Source of the DNA: Saturnia japonica
Lineage: Eukaryota; Arthropoda; Insecta; Lepidoptera; Saturniidae
Direction of reading: 5' to 3'
Length of the DNA stretch: 64,000 nucleotides
Assembly (NCBI GenBank): GCA_033032175.1
Contig: CM065313.1
Span: forward strand, 12,873,327-12,937,326
Shown here: positions 12,530 through 24,100 of the stretch, piece by piece
How the letters are laid out: every line of letters begins with the position of its first letter
Numbering within the stretch: the stretch's first letter is position 1
The notes under the pieces: generated by a model
What the model saw: the letters and a program-made list of their open reading frames with translations, nothing else
What the model was told of the DNA's origin: nothing
Database searches by the model: none
Translations under genes and position numbers: made by a program

Positions 12530-13415
12530 TATGTTCCCGAAACTGCTCAACTCCTCATTGAAGGATAATTTAAAAACTCTAGATTGAGATGTCGAGGAAT
12601 TATCATCAATAGTAGGCACCTTTCACATCTTCAATTTGTCGATGACATAATTATCATTGTTGAAATGCTGCAGGATCTACAACAAATGCTGAACAGTCTT
12701 AACGAAGTCTTTAAACTCCTTGGAAAAGACCAAAATAATTTACAATGCTCACGTCATCCCGGGACCAATTGAAGTCGACGGCAGCCCACTCGAAATTGTG
12801 TAAGAGTACGTTAACCTTGGGCAAACTTTACAGCTTGCAAAACACTTCTTCCAAAAGGAGTCCAGCAGGAGAATCCAGTTAGGTTGGGCAGCGTTCAGGA
12901 ACTTACGTCGAGTCTTCACATCGCCCATTCCACAATCCTTGTAGTAAAATGTTTTCAATCAGTGCGTGCTACAGATCATAACCTACGGAAGCGACACTTG
13001 GACACTCGCGATTGGACTGTTTCACAAATTTAAAGTCGCTGAGCGAGCTATGGAAAAAGCTATGCTCGGAGTTTCTTTGAAGGACAATATCAGAAGTGAT
13101 GTAATCAGACAGAGAACTAGGGTTATCGACATGGCTCAAACGATTAGCTAGCTGAAGTGGCAGTGGGCTGGCCATATATGCTGAAGAATTGATAACCGAT
13201 GGGATAGATGACTTTGGAGTTGAGACCGCATTTAGGTAAGGTGTGCACCTTCTGCAAAATGGTGCGATGAGGTCGTCGTGCATGTGCGCAGGGTGGCTAG
13301 ATTTCACTGGATGCGTAGGGCCGCACATAGGGTCCAATGGCGATCGTTTGGGGAGACCATGTCCAGCAGTGGACAGATACAAGCTAATGATGAGTGGCAG
13401 AAATTCATCTGAAAC
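12530..13415 (+). pseudogene. RTE-like LINE reverse transcriptase fragment inside a mariner
   Basis: With several frame changes it reads KLLNSSLKDNLKTLD, RCRGIIINSRHLSHLQFVDD then IIIIVEMLQDLQQMLNSLNE, where FVDD replaces the polymerase FADD motif. Further on it reads ITYGSDTWTLAIGLFHKFKV, AERAMEKAMLGVSLKDNIR and LKWQWAGHI, and ends GRPCPAVDRYKLMM or CSSGQIQANDE in another frame. The order matches the C-terminal half of lepidopteran RTE-type elements. It is broken by many stops and indels. Its flanks are halves of one mariner, so it arrived by insertion, probably with loss of about 90 mariner residues. Confidence 0.8.
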
Positions 13416-13544
13416 TACGTCAGATTTGGCAGCAGTCAAGATAAAAATCTAGGAAAAGCAACAACAAAATCTCGTCGAAACTTACTTGTTTTTAACTTGT
13501 TGAATAGGTACACAAATGAGGATAATTTAAATCAGATTACAACT

Positions 13545-14080
13545 TTTTATGAACAGTGGATCCTGTATGATAACCGAAAACATCGCACTGGTCGGAAACA
13601 GGGGAGACAGCCAAATCATGTTCTAAACGCACATTGAATCAAAAGGAAACCAGAATTGTTCATTACATCTTAAGTCCTGGAACAATAATTAAAAGAGAGG
13701 TGTTCTGTGAAGAACTGCAAATAATGACAAGCTCGCTATCAAACAACCAATACTTACTTAATAACTGTTCTAGTCCACTCGTTCTGCACGACAATGCTCG
13801 CACAACGGACTATCTCAAAACTTCAGGAGTTATGACTGGAAGTTCTCCGTCACCCACCATACTCACAGGTCCTTGCTCAAACTAATTTCCACTTTTTTCC
13901 GAATTTGGATTGTTTGTGACAGGGGAAAAATTTCAAATCCGATGAAGCTTTCCGAAAAGTTCACCGTTTCCCGTCTCTAGGATTTATAGTAGAAGAGGTA
14001 TCAGTAAACTGCCATTAAAATGGTAAAAGTGCATGGACAATAATTACAAGCACTGCGACATAGTAAATATATTACTTTTC
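13545..14080 (+). pseudogene. Mariner transposase C-terminal part (interrupted copy)
   Basis: It reads EQWILYDNRKHRTGRKQGRQ, then VFCEELQ, SPLVLHDNART (the second catalytic Asp region), LRHPPYSQVLAQ (eroded HPPYSPDLAPTD, catalytic Asp lost), KNFKSDEAFRKVHRF and CMDNNYKHCDIVN. The frame changes several times. It continues the element that begins at 12281 and corresponds to about residue 160 to the end of the intact mariner protein at 54-55 kb. Confidence 0.85.
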
Positions 14081-14214
14081 TTTAAAAATAATTTTGATTT
14101 TTTCTATATAAAATGGAAATTTCATATTTAAACCCCTATTATTCTCATTAAAAATCTACCATTTGATCAGTAGGTATTGCCTCACACGGCTATAAAAGTA
14201 TTTATTAACCACGG

Positions 14215-14350
14215 ACGCAAACAAAGGGGTGTTATAAGTTTAACGCTACTATCTGTGTCTGTCTGTGGCATCGTAGCTCCCAAACGGCTGAACCGATTTT
14301 AACCGTTATTTTTTATATTTGTTTGAAAGGTGAATTGATCGAGAGTATTC
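14215..14350 (+). repeat. Lepidopteran interspersed repeat ('GGCTGAACCGATTTT' type)
   Basis: ACAAAGGGGTGTTATAAGTT, TGTGTCTGTCTGTGGCATCG and AAACGGCTGAACCGATTTTA occur in the usual order of this very common repeat. Confidence 0.6.
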
Positions 14351-14568
14351 ATAGCTGTCATTCAAGATAATCTGTTCAGTATTTTTAAGATTATCAGCTC
14401 TTTTGTACTTGATAAATGGATGATAACTTTCACAGATCTGACGAGTCGAAATTTGGTATTCTGTTAATTCAATTATATTTCAATAAAGTGGCAGCATTGA
14501 GTTGATGCTACACATCATTTGGATTCTGTAGGATACCTAACTGTTCACCAACTTACAGCAGAAATATC

Positions 14569-14868
14569 TTGTTTGGGCCTCATTGGAATAGCCGCAATAA
14601 ATACGTGACTTGTGTCGGAGGTTTATGTATATTCTTGTGTATATTCTTTTCTTTTCTTTTGTTTAATCTTCTTATGCGAGCACTGCGAAACGACTGGAAT
14701 ACATTTGGATGGATAAATCTTGAAGATTTTTATTCCATTCACAAATCAAATACTATGGCCGGAGAGAGATTAGAACTAATACCATCCTACAAACACTGCT
14801 GCGGTAGTTTCAATATAGCTGCTCCCGAGACGCGATTTGTACAAGGAACCGTAACGAAATTTTACTGA
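14569..14868 (+). other. Unassigned 99-codon ORF with one hydrophobic segment
   Basis: The frame runs MFGPHWNSRNKYVTCVGGLC, then IFLCIFFSFLLFNLLMRAL (a plausible membrane helix at about residues 19-39), then LRNDWNTFGWINLEDFYSIH, ending TVTKFY. I do not recognise it. It lies beside a repeat, has no clear promoter or splice signals, and may be chance. Confidence 0.15.
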
Positions 14869-15349
14869 AACATACCTAGTCGTGATTTACTCCAAACAAG
14901 AACTTAGCACCCGATGTTTATCAAATTACCAAATCTACTGTTTCGTTATAAATACAATATTATCTCAAACAGCGAAAACAAAGTTGTTAGGACAAACGTT
15001 TGGTAGCGCGTCAAGGACGTAGGTACTTCGAACAATTTATTGTTTATAACAGATTGGTACATTGCCACCTATAGCGTCCAGTATACTCTATATTGGAATA
15101 ATTAATATATTACTAATTCATTGATAACTAGTGACATTCATTAGATAATGATAATCAGCATAAATCCTAGCGATTAGTTCAAAAAACATCATAATATCAA
15201 AGTGTGCCTACTTATCCACGTATGATTTTCGAATTGATATTTGTTTAATATATTTATCAACCAATGTTTTATTTTATAGCAATTCAGATTATACTCGTAA
15301 GTATACCTAAAAAATAAATAAAATTGTAACAAGGATAATCCGTTCCATT

Positions 15350-15560
15350 TTGTGTTGCAAAAGCGTGCACCTTCGGCGCGCCCCGGCAAGGACACCACAG
15401 GACAAGTCACCCGTCCTCTATCGTCATGCGCAGGTAGCAGCAGAGGACGACATGCCCATTGTTTATCGTCGCTAATTATTATGCCCCAACGCAGACATTT
15501 GCGACCGCCACGCCACGCACGCCGCGCCGCTGCGCAAAAAACGCGATACAAATAACCGCT
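15350..15560. promoter_or_regulatory. Short CpG-rich block upstream of the tonalli leader
   Basis: This block is strikingly GC- and CpG-rich (GGCGCGCCCCGG, CGCCACGCCACGCACGCCGCGCC) inside otherwise AT-rich DNA, 200-300 bp before the larger GC block at 15.74-16.08 kb. Open frames on both strands look like products of composition, and I recognise no protein. The best reading is promoter-proximal regulatory sequence. Confidence 0.35.
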
Positions 15561-15739
15561 CAATGCGCTCTAATCATTCTGACAACTTATTTTTATTAAA
15601 ATTCAAGTAATTCTAAAATGTTACATAAATTTACAATATTAGTTCGAATCTACAATCCAATATAATTTTTAATCGATTTCATCCGTTTTTATCAATAGCG
15701 GTCTACTTTGATCATTGAACTAATCACGGTGACATGACG

Positions 15740-16340
15740 ATAGAACATCGCACTCCCAGTACCGCGCTCGATTGAGGACCGTTACGTGAAAACGTTGAGC
15801 GGGTGGGGTGGAGCACAGAGCCGATACAGCATCGGTGGCGCCCGAGTGCGACCCGATCGCCGAGTGTCGAGACGACGACTTACGAGCGGGGGACGCGGGG
15901 GTGCGCCACTTATCACGACGAGCTGGCAACGTCGCGAGGGGTGGGAGCGCCCCGCACCGCAACCTCTCACTCACCGTTGTCGCCGGCTCGCCGTCGCGAT
16001 CATCCAGTGTTACCTTTGACGGTCGAAAGCGCGGTCGTTCGCCGTCGCCACCAGTGACGTCGATGTCGACACTCGTGTAACACGTCTATGATGTTTCGTT
16101 GATCTCAAAAACGGACTCGTGGACAACTTAATAGTTATCATATACTGGAACACAGTGATTATTTAAGATCTCACCCACCCTGGATTTGGATGTTTTTGTA
16201 CGATTTTGTGAAAGTGACATTAGAATTTTTAAGTTTTTGAACAGTGAAGTGACCGCAAAAAGGATTGCTCTCTATGGTGTTAATTGGATTATGGACACAA
16301 CATTGCTAGTGTGAAAAAAATAATCTGTGAAAGTGATTTA
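15740..16340 (+). promoter_or_regulatory. tna: Probable tonalli promoter and 5' untranslated exon
   Basis: The first part to about 16080 is CpG-rich, with overlapping open frames in several registers, as expected of GC composition rather than one gene. It passes into sequence rich in GTGAAAGTGA, ACAGTGAAGTGACCGC and GTGTGAAAA phrases with many short stops, typical of insect 5' leaders. CATCCAGTG near 16000 resembles an initiator. It lies less than 1 kb before the candidate exon at 16.99 kb and on the same strand as tonalli. No splice donor was fixed with confidence. Confidence 0.4.
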
Positions 16341-16988
16341 AAAAAGTAAATAAAAAAGCATTATTATTAATGTTACCTCGACCGTCTGTACTAGTTCATT
16401 CTATCAGCACAAAATTGTTATTTTAATGCAAAAAAATGCATTAAAATATGTAGCTACCCACCTAAATTAAAAGTTTTTAAAATTAATTTTAGCTGCTAGC
16501 AAACACCACCTTTCGTAAAATAAAAACACTCTGAATTTTTAGTCAACTGATTTGCAGACGCAAAATTCGCATGAAGCATTCATCGTAGTTTAAAAATTAG
16601 TAAAAAAAAAAAACAAAGCTATTACGATTTTTTTTTTACTAAATTAATTAGAAAGTAACAAAGTGCAAAAAATAATCAACAAATAGTTAATTTTCTCCTA
16701 TTAAAAAAGTAAATAAATATACACAAGATGGTAATATACAATGTACGATGAACGTTTCATCGTTTGTTGACGTTCAGCAAATGCTCGAAGCGAAATTAAC
16801 GCGCTACTAGCGATAACAGAAAATATTGTACGTTCACAATTGACACGAATGCATATTGAAGAAAACCTGTCAGTTTTACACAAGACTAGCAAGATATAAT
16901 TATCTTATCAAACGAAGAAAATTTAAAAAAGCGAAGTTATTTTTTGGGCTACATCACGACACGTCGTATTTCAGGGGGGTGCCTTAAG

Positions 16989-17124
16989 AAGACAGGACGG
17001 CGAACTCTGGTAGTACGGCTGGGTACGCGGGGTCCCACATCACGTACACGGGAGCACACGCTCCCGACAGTGGCAAGCAAAACCCTCTGCAAGGGATCAT
17101 TGGATACAAAGTTAACAACCCTAC
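16989..17124 (+). CDS. tna: Candidate upstream exon of tonalli (frame-compatible, start uncertain)
   Basis: A strong donor (CCCTAC|GTGAGT) ends this block at 17124. Read in the frame that leaves two overhanging bases, the segment is open from 16988 and runs TANSGSTAGYAGSHITYTG then APDSGKQNPLQGIIGYKVNNP. It joins in phase to the exon at 21059 (NNPT-GYGCAGG). The Gly/Ser/Ala/Asn composition matches the neighbouring exon. Acceptor choice is open: the best polypyrimidine/AG site is 16974, but that version includes an in-frame TAA at 16985-16987 and would be 5' UTR. AGs at 16988 or 16995 would give a coding exon. So the exon may be coding in one isoform and untranslated in another. This is inferred from splice phase and composition, not homology. 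Confidence 0.5.
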
Positions 17125-17199
17125 GTGAGTGACATTTTTTTTCTATATTAATCACAACAAAACTAAATATTATGATAATATTATTTGTTGCCAACTTCG

Positions 17200-20100
17200 A
17201 AATCTCATAAACACCACCGTCTATATTGTGTATAAAACTTACTCTATTCCTTAAATATTTAGTTAGACAATGTTATTTTTCGCTGTAAATATACGATTGT
17301 TTTTGTCGTATAATAATAATAGTGAATAAAATAATGACGCATCTATAAAAACTGTAATGTGATAATATATACTTGTCCGGTTTTTATCAACCACGAAAAT
17401 TTCTTACCAACATGTGTGCTTACACTCTACTGTTTTTATCTTATCCGTGGCAAGTTTGTTTACATTTCAACAAAACGCTGAAACGTGACTCGGCTTACCT
17501 GTGCCACCTTATCGTAGTTAACAAGCAATAAAATCAAAAAATATACCCTCTACGTAAATAACACGAAACATAATATATTATCTTAAAAATAAATTATTCA
17601 ATACAGCAAAGATTACGTATTATATGTAAATCAATAATTTGCTAAGGAATCCATAATATTTAAAGGGTAACTAACTGAACGTGCCCAAGTGCGACATTGT
17701 CGACCGCGCATCGCTGCAATTATAAATGAAATGTGCTTTTCCATTCACACGCACAGATGCTTTAGGGCGCAGAGAACTCACACAAACGTAGGCATATACA
17801 CTCACACAAGCGTAAGCAAGTCACGCACACATTCATCTAATTCACTTACACTAACGCGCGTTGGGAATGCAAGCGGTGACTGCACTTTAACGCTTACAAT
17901 AAACACAAACAAACATTAAACTAGCAACACAACCGACCGCATCAATAGAAACTTTTTCAAATGTATTTCATAACTATTTTTTGTTATTTATATCTGTATA
18001 AAAAAAAATTTACTCACTCATCCAAATAACCGTTTCGATAAATAATTGTGAACTAGTAAATAATGCCATGCATAAAAAACCCCGGGCAGGTGCCATGTTG
18101 AGGCACTCAACGGCTTTGTTTTGTAGTAGTCACCTTTACAAACGACATATTGTTGATGGCTGCCTGCCATTATATAAAACCAATAACTAAATAATAATAA
18201 AATGGGAACCGACAATGAGATTGTGTGAACGAACATAATACAGGAAATATAATTGAAGGGTAAATATTAAAGAATTAAACTATTAACAGTTGCTAATTGT
18301 AAATCCATTTTTCATTTAACGTAACAATATTTTTTAAATCAAATAAATGCTACTAAGCAAAGCTATGAATAATTTAAAAAAGAACAAAATAAAGTTGTTA
18401 AACAACGAGTACTTAATTGTATTGAATTATATCAATCAAACATATACCAAGACACATCTCACCACCGGTTCATAAAAAATATATTGAAATTCTGTGTAAT
18501 AATAACAGATTTGTAACCGCTTATAAGTAATCGTGGGAAAAAACGTCAGTTTTCAACGGGCGAGACAACTGGGGGCGGATGCTCTGACTGCATGCATTAC
18601 ACCACGTGCTCAATAGGCTCGAACGGATTCTCTTTTTTATTTAAGAAACAACAGAATTGTTTCTAAGCGATTTTAAACGTCTTTCAGTTACAACAATTCA
18701 AAACAAAAAAAAAATGCAATAATAGCCGTATAAAGTTAAATACAACAATAATTTAACCAATTTCATTATATTCAAGCAAATTATTATAAGGAGCGTCGCG
18801 TCGTCGTAATAAAGCCCCATATTGACGTGACCGGGCCCACTTACCCTAACCAAGCGGCTCTAGCAAGCCGACCCTTCCCCGCTCATTGTACCGTATTTAC
18901 CCCGGAACGTTCGCTTCCATTTGTAAACCCCCGGAATCCGCTCCTTGAAGTATGATTCATTCTCTCGACCCCAGGCGTCAATTGATATGAATGAGATAGA
19001 TATCAAAAACCTAATTAGACTTATTAATCGATTAACCAATTTGTTTTGTTTTGGTATCAGACACGTATCAATACTTTGAATAAACTTGAATGAACTTGTG
19101 AATGTACTCACTGACATACATGAACATGATATAGAAAGAAGCGGAACCTATACAAATAATTAAATATTATTACACAAATTAATTTTAAATTAAATAAAAA
19201 ATATAAGTTAGCCAGTATAAATCAATTTATTAGGTGATTCGGTAATATCACTACGTTAATGCTTAATATGTGTGCATACGCCACAATATAAAATGACATT
19301 TAAATGGGGGTGACCAACTGTCGTCGAAACACAAGGGTCGAACACGCCACGGTTTCACGCTACCATGATAGAAATCTACAATTACTGCCTTATTTAACAC
19401 TTCACTTCGGATAAAACTAATGCTTTGAATATAAAAGAATGATATAAAATAATGCTAATACTAAAGACGTTGATGACGGTCTTGGAAAAAATAATGGCTG
19501 ACTTAGATCTGTATTTTTCCAATCTGTTCAATACGCGATTATCTTTCTACTGCCAATTAAAAAGGAATCCGAAACGTCTGCGCACCAATCTAAAATTAAC
19601 TGCAGCCAATGTATCAAAATACCTACGCGTTACTCGCACATCTCTCAATACTATGCCAAACACCTTCCAGCTTCTCGAAATAGTAGCTTACCTACTTATT
19701 CATACTGATTTATTTAGAAATTTTATGTAGAAGAACGGGTTAAAGGAATAAAGCCTTACATTTCTCAAATCCAAATTAAAACTTGACTGCTTCGAGACGT
19801 ACGTACTCAATACTGGTCTAGGTAGACGAATCGGACGTAGACATGCATTTCTTGAAGGTTAAGTTTTCCAAAAGGTGTATGCATTCTGAGAATTGTCTCA
19901 AAAGAAATACCCGAATGAGCTCGCATTCAAAATCCCAAATATTTTGAACAGAGCGTAAGTGATTATTCGGATGTGGTACCACTTTTACAAAAAAGTGCAC
20001 CAGGATACACAACACAGATTTTTTGTCGGTTACACATTTCGGTCGGCAAAAAGAAAAAAGGCCCAGACAAAACTATAAAAAGAAGTGTAGGTCGAGCCGA

Positions 20101-21050
20101 GTTTACCTAAGGAAGGACCCTTGTAAATCATCTGCAGTGTAGATGAATAGAGGCGATGTCGACTCGAGCGTTGTTGACTCGTGTGTTTATTGGTTGTCGA
20201 AGCTATTAAGTATCTGTTAAGCTATTTAAGAGAATACTTAAGTAGTAGTCATTCAAAACACACGTTTAACAACAATCTAATTGATAAAAGTTGCTAAATT
20301 TAACCAATAATGACTAAATATGAAATACTTCTTGTTATGTATTATTATTATTATTAATAGATTAAATGGCTGTAACGGTCTTTATGTATAATGATTGGTT
20401 AATGTTTGTGTGTATGCGTTAAAATTCATTATTATAATTTTAAATACCGACCCAGAGCCAATATTGTTGCACACTACTACAAGGACGCTGCGTAACAATG
20501 GGTAGTCCATGTGAGTGTTTGTCGAATGGGAATTATTAGGAAGGGCTCCGGGAAGGCTCGGGAATTCGCCCCAAAAGCGGTTCACATGAATCATTCTCCC
20601 ACTCCGGCGCCGAATAAAAAATCAAACAGATCCCGAGAGAAACACAGGGGTAACAACGCGTCACTATTCATCCGTATTGATTTTTTCTCTCATTGTTAGT
20701 AAAATAATAAAATCTCGACACATTAAAAAAAGATCTTGCGTTGATAGTATTTGGGTTGAATATATATTGAGTATGTTTATTAATAATCGAAGCGTTAACG
20801 TGTGGCATGTTGGACTACGTAAGGCCGCTTGCAATAGAAACTGCTCGTATCGTGATTAAAATAAAATTAACTGGACTGATTTCACATTTAATACGTACCT
20901 ATGTAGTTGCTTAGCCGTGTAACTAAATAAATATTTATTTAACGTTATCATTTCTGTTGTTTCTCATAAATAAGACGCAACTATTTGATCGCAAAAGTAA
21001 GTTAGTAATAAAGATTATTAGGAATGATTGAGATGTAAATATGAATTTTG
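17200..21050 (+). other. Long tonalli intron, mostly AT-rich
   Basis: If the exon at 17124 joins 21059, this is one 3.9-kb intron. A GC-richer block lies at 18785-18965 (listed separately), with another at 20500-20640. A (TTA)n run lies at about 20340-20356. I found no convincing additional coding exon. Confidence 0.4.
18785..18965 (-). other. GC-rich intronic block with a consensus donor on the minus strand
   Basis: The block contains GAGCGTCGCGTCGTCG, CCGGGCCCACTTACCC and CCCCGGAACGTTCGC. Read on the minus strand, AGG|GTAAGTGGG (GTAAGT at 18839-18844) is a textbook splice donor. It could be an antisense first exon or an intronic enhancer; neither is proven. Confidence 0.2.
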
Positions 21051-21058
21051 AATTCCAG

Positions 21059-21188
21059 CGGCTATGGGTGCGCCGGCGGTCCGGGCGCGATGAGCGGCGG
21101 CGGCGAAACCGGCCAGTTCGGCGCCACCGCCGCCATGGTTGCCGCGGCCACCACGGCTGCGATGCAGGACTCGCAGCCATTTTCCCAG
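21059..21188 (+). CDS. tna: tonalli exon: Gly/Ala-rich region with candidate start Met
   Basis: The acceptor is TTCCAG at 21058 and the donor is CAG|GTATTA. The exon enters with one base completing a codon and leaves in phase 0. It encodes [18 protein letters not shown], then an alanine/threonine run ending QDSQPFSQ, like the Ala/Thr-rich stretch before the middle of vertebrate ZMIZ1. The only in-frame ATG is at 21090; an out-of-frame ATG at 21064 precedes it. The exon is much more GC-rich than its surroundings. Confidence 0.8.
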
Positions 21189-24100
21189 GTATTAAATTTG
21201 CCAAACGTTAAAACACATAAATCACCACGCTATTCATTTTTTATTATTTTAAACCCTTTTTACAACCCTTTTTATTTGTTTACAGATGCAAAACAACATG
21301 AGTATGGGAAATCCTCAATATGGTGCGATGAATGGCTACGGCCAGCAGCGCAGTCATAATCCGACAATGACTGCCATGGGGATGGGAAATGGTGGCATGA
21401 ATGGCATGAACGGCATAAATGGAATGACCAGCATGGGTCAAATGGGAAGCGCAGCAATGAACGGGGATGAACGGCATGAACCCTATGGCACAGATGGCTA
21501 ATATGGGAATGCACGCTAATATGATGTCGGGACAAATGGGTCCCGGGCAAATGGGTGGCTCAGCCAAAATGGGTCCAGCTTACCAGAGGCGACACACTCC
21601 TTACCCATCAGGGACGATGTTAATGGGACAGCGAAAATCTCAGTACATGGGTGGTCAGCCTAATTTCGCACCGAATCAATATCCCACAGGGTATGGTGGA
21701 CGACCTGCATTTCAGAGCCAGTACCCTCCTCAACAGCCGTTAGGACCTTCTAGTAACTTCGGAGCTGCGATGAGAGGAACTATGAGGCAATCTACGCCGC
21801 CATATTCAAACCAAGGGCAATATTTCAACGGCGGTGTTCCTGCACAGTTTTCGCAGCATCATGGTGGAACGGCTCAATACGGAGGTCAGTACGGTGGGCA
21901 ATTTGCGCAAGAAGTGGCCATGCGAACAAATATGAGCTACCAGCATAGTCCTGTGCCAGGAAACCCCACGCCGCCTCTCACACCCGCCAGCAGCATCCCA
22001 CCATATATTAGTCCCAATGGTGACGTTAAACCTCATTTTAGTGAGCTCAAACCACCAATGGGCATACAAAGTAAGGATTGCAGCCATTATTTTTATACAC
22101 CTTATTTAGTCCAGTACCAAAAATACTAAATTGTCACATTAATTAATTTCAGATGACGAGCTCCGGTTAACATTCCCCGTAAGAGATGGTATTATACTAC
22201 CACCATTTCGATTAGAGCATAATTTAGCAGTTAGTAATCATGTATTCCAATTGAAACCAACAGTTCATTCAACGTTAATATGGAGGTAAGTTTGTGAACA
22301 TAATAGATATGATGAAAGAAAACACATGCACTATATAAAAATATTCAAAATACTACTATTGTTCTACAGATCGGACCTTGAATTGCAATTAAAATGTTTC
22401 CACCACGAAGACAGACAGATGAACACGAACTGGCCAGCCAGTGTTCAAGTCTCTGTTAATGCAACACCACTAATTATAGATAGGGGTGAGAACAAAACAT
22501 CACACAAACCATTGTACCTGAAAGAAGTGTGCCAGCCAGGCAGAAACACTATACAGATCACCGTTTCTGCATGCTGCTGTGTAAGTATATACGTTAATTA
22601 GCACCACGTTTTCATTCGCGTTAAATTTCTGCTACAGTGTTTAGGATCGTAGCCCGAAGTTGTATCCTCAATAAATGAAGTATCTGACGCAAAAATAGTT
22701 TTCAAATCAAACAGATTGTTCACGAGACTAGTGTGTTTAAACATACAAACTGTCCATCTTTATAATATTAGTATTGATATAGATTTCATAATTTAATTTT
22801 TCAAAACACTTGTAACAATTTGTGTGCTTTGTATATTCTGAAATTTGGCAATATATAATAAGAACAAAAGAGAATTTAATTGTTTATATTTTTTCAGTCA
22901 CACCTGTTCGTATTACAATTAGTACACCGGCCAAGTGTACGAAGCGTATTACAAGGATTGCTACGAAAGCGGTTGCTTACTGCAGACCATTGCATCGCTA
23001 AAATCAAAATGAACTTTAACCAGACGCCATCCAACGGAAGCAACGGTTCGAACACTGCAAACGATAGGGACAGCATCGAGCAAACCGCTTTAAAAGTATC
23101 ATTAAAATGCCCAATCACATTCAAGAAAATCACACTACCTGCACGTGGTCATGAGTGTAAACACATACAGTGTTTCGATCTAGAATCATATTTACAACTC
23201 AATTGTGAAAGAGGATCGTGGCGATGCCCTGTTTGCAAGTAAGCACACAAATAATTCACACTAAGATGTTGTTTTATTAGAAAGTTATTATTACAATGTT
23301 TTGATTAAAACTAATATTAATATTTAATGTTCTTCTAGTAAACCTGCACAGTTGGAAGGTCTTGAAGTCGATCAATATATGTGGGGGATACTCAACACGT
23401 TAAATAATTCTGATGTTGATGAAGTCACGATCGACAGTGGAGCTAATTGGAAAGCCGCTAAAAGCCCTAACAGTTCTACCATTAAGGTAAGTATTGTAAC
23501 ATTTGAATTGGCAAGTGAAATATGCAATTAATTTTCATTATTTAACTGTTTGAAACTAATATTTCAGCAGGAGGATGATAGTAACGATAGTAGTTTAGGG
23601 AAGAGAAGTAAAGCCGTATCTCCTGGTTCCATGAACATGCCGACTATGAATAACTGGGATATGAACCAAGCATTGTCACCTTATTTACCACCTGACATGA
23701 ACACTATCGCAAGCGGCTCTTTGATGTCGTCATACAACCAAAGCGGGCAGAACAGGAATCCTGGATCGAATAGTCAGAATTACGATTTTGGAATAAACAA
23801 CGGACCTGGAAGTAATGAGTACTCTGGTAACGGCCCATTATCTCATCTGAACGATAGCGTGAATTCATTAGACCCACTAAATGCTATGGAGAAGAGTTTG
23901 AATGACCAGGTAAATAATCAATACTTTTTTATTAAACATCAAAATATAATTGTATGTTTTCTTTAAAAATTAATCTAGTGATTATCTATCACCGCCAAAT
24001 AAACTTCGATGAAATGATTGCCGAATTTCAAAAAGGTTAAATAATAATAAAAAATTGTACATCTTTTTAAGTAAGATTCTAGTGATCAGTCTGATATGTT

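Noticed and set aside
12969..13439. 156-codon minus-strand frame
   Set aside because: It is the shadow of the RTE-like LINE fragment, whose homology is on the + strand.
15189..15563. 124-codon minus-strand frame
   Set aside because: GC-rich first half and AT-rich second half, with no recognisable domain; likely chance.
15786..16080. Three overlapping + frames and two - frames of 62-90 codons
   Set aside because: All arise from GC-rich sequence with few stops; none has a family motif or splice context.
20511..20859. Two 60-codon + frames in the tonalli intron
   Set aside because: No phase-compatible splice sites that improve the model, and composition is unlike the neighbouring exons.
21272..21567. 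His/Cys-rich minus-strand frames of 92 and 95 codons
   Set aside because: They are the antisense of the Met/Gly-rich tonalli exon.
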